The notes under the pieces were generated by a model. It ran no database searches. It was not told the DNA's origin and saw only the letters and a program-made list of their open reading frames with translations. Below are positions 6,895-8,790 of a DNA stretch of 8,790 bases, piece after piece. Source of the stretch: a bacterium (GTDB lineage: Bacteria; Planctomycetota; Planctomycetia; Pirellulales; Pirellulaceae); NCBI GenBank assembly GCA_030432015.1, contig JAUIHJ010000328.1:1-8790 (forward strand). Direction: 5' to 3'. The translations under genes and the position numbers were made by a program. Every line of letters begins with the position of its first letter. Position 1 is the stretch's first letter.

Positions 6895-8790
6895 ATGAAC
6901 TATCTGACCAAGTTGGCACGAAGACGCACGCGGCGAAAACGTGCGCATCGGCCTCACCTCTGCCATCGCATCGAGTCGCTCGAGGATCGACTTCTGTTGT
7001 TCGGCGATCTGGCGTTGCACGTCACGGCGGGCACGTCTTCGGCGCCACCAGCGGCTGATATCACGCTGGGCTGGGAGTTCGAGGTCAATCGTGAGACCGT
7101 TGTGGACGGGCTGGCGTTCTACGACGAGGCCCAGGATGGCCTCGTCGAGAGCCACGTCGTTTCCATTTGGGACGCTGCCGCCACGGCCACCCCGCTGCTT
7201 AGCGAAACCATCAATGCGGGAACCACAGACCCGCTGGTCGGGAATGCTTGGCGCGTCATCGACGCCACGTCCCCGTTGACGCTGGTTCCCGGAACAACCT
7301 ACGTGATCTCCGCCCATTACCCAACGGTGGCTGACGCTGCCGTCGATGCGGGAACGACCGTGACGGTTCCGGAAGTCAACTATCTAGCATCGCGATCTCA
7401 AGCCGGAACCGGTTTTCCAGTTGTTCGGACCACGCCGGCACAAGGCAGCCGCAGTTTCTTTGGCCCCAGCTTCACGGTTGATCAGGCGACCACCGACGTG
7501 TTTCTGGATGGTGGTGACCTCAGGATTGTCGATGTGACAAGGCATCCGATCAATGCGGTTGGTTCCGTCATTATCGACAACGATGAAGTCGGCTACAGCG
7601 ATACCGGCGATCTGAGCCTCTTCACCAACCAGGGATTTCGCGGAGATGTTCGCGAAGCGAACCGGATTGTGGAATCGGCGACGTATTCATTCAACGGTCT
7701 CACCGACGGTACTTGGTTCAAAGTCGCCGCGACGTGGACGGCGTTTCCCAATCGGGGGACTGCGGTTCCTTATTCGATCAGTGAAGTAGGAACTCCAGTA
7801 AGCGTCGAGGTCAATCAGCGTATTGCGCCCGACGACTTCACCGCCGATGGTGGCACTTGGGAAGATCTGGCCACCGTTCAGATTGACGCTCGCCAGCAAC
7901 TCGACGCCCAGATTCGCGGTTTGACATTCGGCAGCGTCATCGCGGACGCCATTCGAGTTGATGTCAGTCCCGACGGTGACAACGACGATGCCCTGGATTT
8001 GTCGATGGACTTGACCGGGGCCATGCCGGTCTTGGTGATTTCGCAGGGGAGCGGCAAGCTCGGCACCAACATCGGCGGCGCGACCGGGAATAACACAAGC
8101 ACCCTGCGAATTCCAGCCGATCTCATCACCGGATCAATTGTGATCGAAACCGGCAACGGCCAGGATGTTGTGACGCTGGATTTTTCTGGCGGCCATTTCG
8201 ACAAGCCGATCCTCTACCAAAGTGGTCGGGGCGCCGATGGGCTCGTGATCAAGGATGATGATCACAGCGAAAACGCCACGTACTTGCCCGGCATCACCGA
8301 GGGCACGGGATCGCTGGTTGTCAGTTCTGGCAGCGGTACCGATATGGTGCAGTTCGATGGCGGACCTGCGTTGGATATTACCGGAGTCAACGTTGCCAGG
8401 ATCGAATTTCCGGGCACCGATGATTCCGTGCAAGTCAGCGCTGGCACGGATTTCAATCTGCTCGGCGCGAATCCGGCGATCCGTGTGGCCGGTACCACGC
8501 GCGTGGGCGGGCTGCCCGTTTCCATGACGGCAGTCGCGGTCTGGAATAGCACCACCCTGGAGATTGACACCTCGGACAGCGATGGCGATGACACAATCAA
8601 TGTCGGTAATCTCACGGCGGCGTCTAACGTTGTCGATCTAAATGTTGCGACCGGCACGGGTGCCGACGTGGTCGACCTCAACGGTGACGTGGTTCTCAGC
8701 GGAATTGTGCGAATCCAGTCCGGACAGGTTGACCTTGCCAACTTGACTGTCGGTGAAATCGACGTGAGCGGCACCCGTATTGACCTCAAC
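6895..8790 (+). CDS. Large secreted protein with planctomycete signal motif, DUF4082-like and golvesin C-terminal-like modules (3' truncated)
   Basis: The frame runs from ATG 6895 to the window edge without a stop (632 codons), so the C-terminus is missing. Residues 1-38 form a strongly basic stretch (LARRRTRRKRAHR) followed by IESLEDRLLLFGD. This is the planctomycete extracellular-protein signature and it supports this start. Residues about 57-165 resemble DUF4082: WEFEVN, VDGLAFYD, VVSIWDA and the closing strand LVPGTTYVISAHY. Residues about 223-330 resemble the golvesin C-terminal-like beta-sandwich: IIDNDEVGYSDTG, TWFKVAATW, AVPYSI, then VNQR followed by GGTWEDL. From about 340 on, the protein is beta-rich, with Asp/Gly-rich segments such as TGNGQDVVTLDF and TGTGADVVDLNGDVVL, as in calcium-binding adhesin regions. 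The likely role is a secreted surface or matrix protein binding carbohydrate or neighbouring cells, inferred from the modules. No catalytic site is recognisable in the visible part. Confidence 0.93.
   Translation, partial: MNYLTKLARRRTRRKRAHRPHLCHRIESLEDRLLLFGDLALHVTAGTSSAPPAADITLGWEFEVNRETVVDGLAFYDEAQDGLVESHVVSIWDAAATATPLLSETINAGTTDPLVGNAWRVIDATSPLTLVPGTTYVISAHYPTVADAAVDAGTTVTVPEVNYLASRSQAGTGFPVVRTTPAQGSRSFFGPSFTVDQATTDVFLDGGDLRIVDVTRHPINAVGSVIIDNDEVGYSDTGDLSLFTNQGFRGDVREANRIVESATYSFNGLTDGTWFKVAATWTAFPNRGTAVPYSISEVGTPVSVEVNQRIAPDDFTADGGTWEDLATVQIDARQQLDAQIRGLTFGSVIADAIRVDVSPDGDNDDALDLSMDLTGAMPVLVISQGSGKLGTNIGGATGNNTSTLRIPADLITGSIVIETGNGQDVVTLDFSGGHFDKPILYQSGRGADGLVIKDDDHSENATYLPGITEGTGSLVVSSGSGTDMVQFDGGPALDITGVNVARIEFPGTDDSVQVSAGTDFNLLGANPAIRVAGTTRVGGLPVSMTAVAVWNSTTLEIDTSDSDGDDTINVGNLTAASNVVDLNVATGTGADVVDLNGDVVLSGIVRIQSGQVDLANLTVGEIDVSGTRIDLN

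Noticed and set aside
6496..7317. 273-codon minus-strand open frame
   Set aside because: It lies antisense to the N-terminal half of the right-hand secreted protein, whose motifs and domains are clear, and its own sequence shows no domain.
8262..8789. 175-codon minus-strand open frame at the right edge
   Set aside because: It is a Ser/Thr/Pro-rich shadow of the Asp/Gly-rich plus-strand coding region.
1..8790. Defence island, CRISPR array, prophage or insertion sequence
   Set aside because: No nuclease, transposase, integrase, direct-repeat array or tRNA is visible. All three genes encode exported or surface proteins.

Overview
The window looks like chromosomal DNA from a planctomycete of the Pirellula/Rhodopirellula type. 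The evidence is protein style, not a marker gene. One N-terminus carries the motif IESLEDRLLLFGD, which matches the planctomycete extracellular-protein signature. One protein ends in the planctomycete type of dockerin (two EF-hand loops with a proline/glycine insert). A third protein ends in a Cys/Pro/Gly-rich domain that I know only from planctomycetes. There are no RNA genes, CRISPR arrays, insertion sequences or phage genes that I can support.

Layout: (1) 1-4299, plus strand: the 3' part of a very large secreted or cell-surface multidomain protein, open at the left edge. In order it has a seven-repeat TolB/WD40-like propeller, two SdrD B-like domains, a seven-unit FG-GAP/VCBS-like propeller, a bacterial Ig-like domain, a cadherin-like/Ig domain, a type I dockerin and an acidic tail. 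(2) 4300-4529: a short convergent intergenic gap packed with inverted repeats. (3) 4530-6464, minus strand: a proline/serine-rich exported protein of 644 residues with a conserved planctomycete C-terminal domain. Its start is fixed by a strong AGGAGG ribosome binding site. (4) 6465-6894: a divergent control region with a near-consensus sigma-70-type promoter facing right and a small palindrome near the minus-strand gene. (5) 6895-8790, plus strand: the 5' part of another large secreted protein, open at the right edge, with the planctomycete signal motif, a DUF4082-like module, a golvesin C-terminal-like module and a repetitive Asp/Gly-rich beta region.

All three genes encode exported or surface proteins, so the locus appears devoted to the cell surface: two giant calcium-dependent adhesin or matrix-type proteins flank a smaller envelope protein. 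No enzyme is recognisable, and no pathway can be assigned. The outer genes are both cut by the window edges, so their full architectures are unknown. I do not see a defence system or a mobile element. The least explained items are the conserved C-terminal domain of the minus-strand protein, the double-propeller architecture of the first protein, and the nested inverted repeats between the convergent genes.
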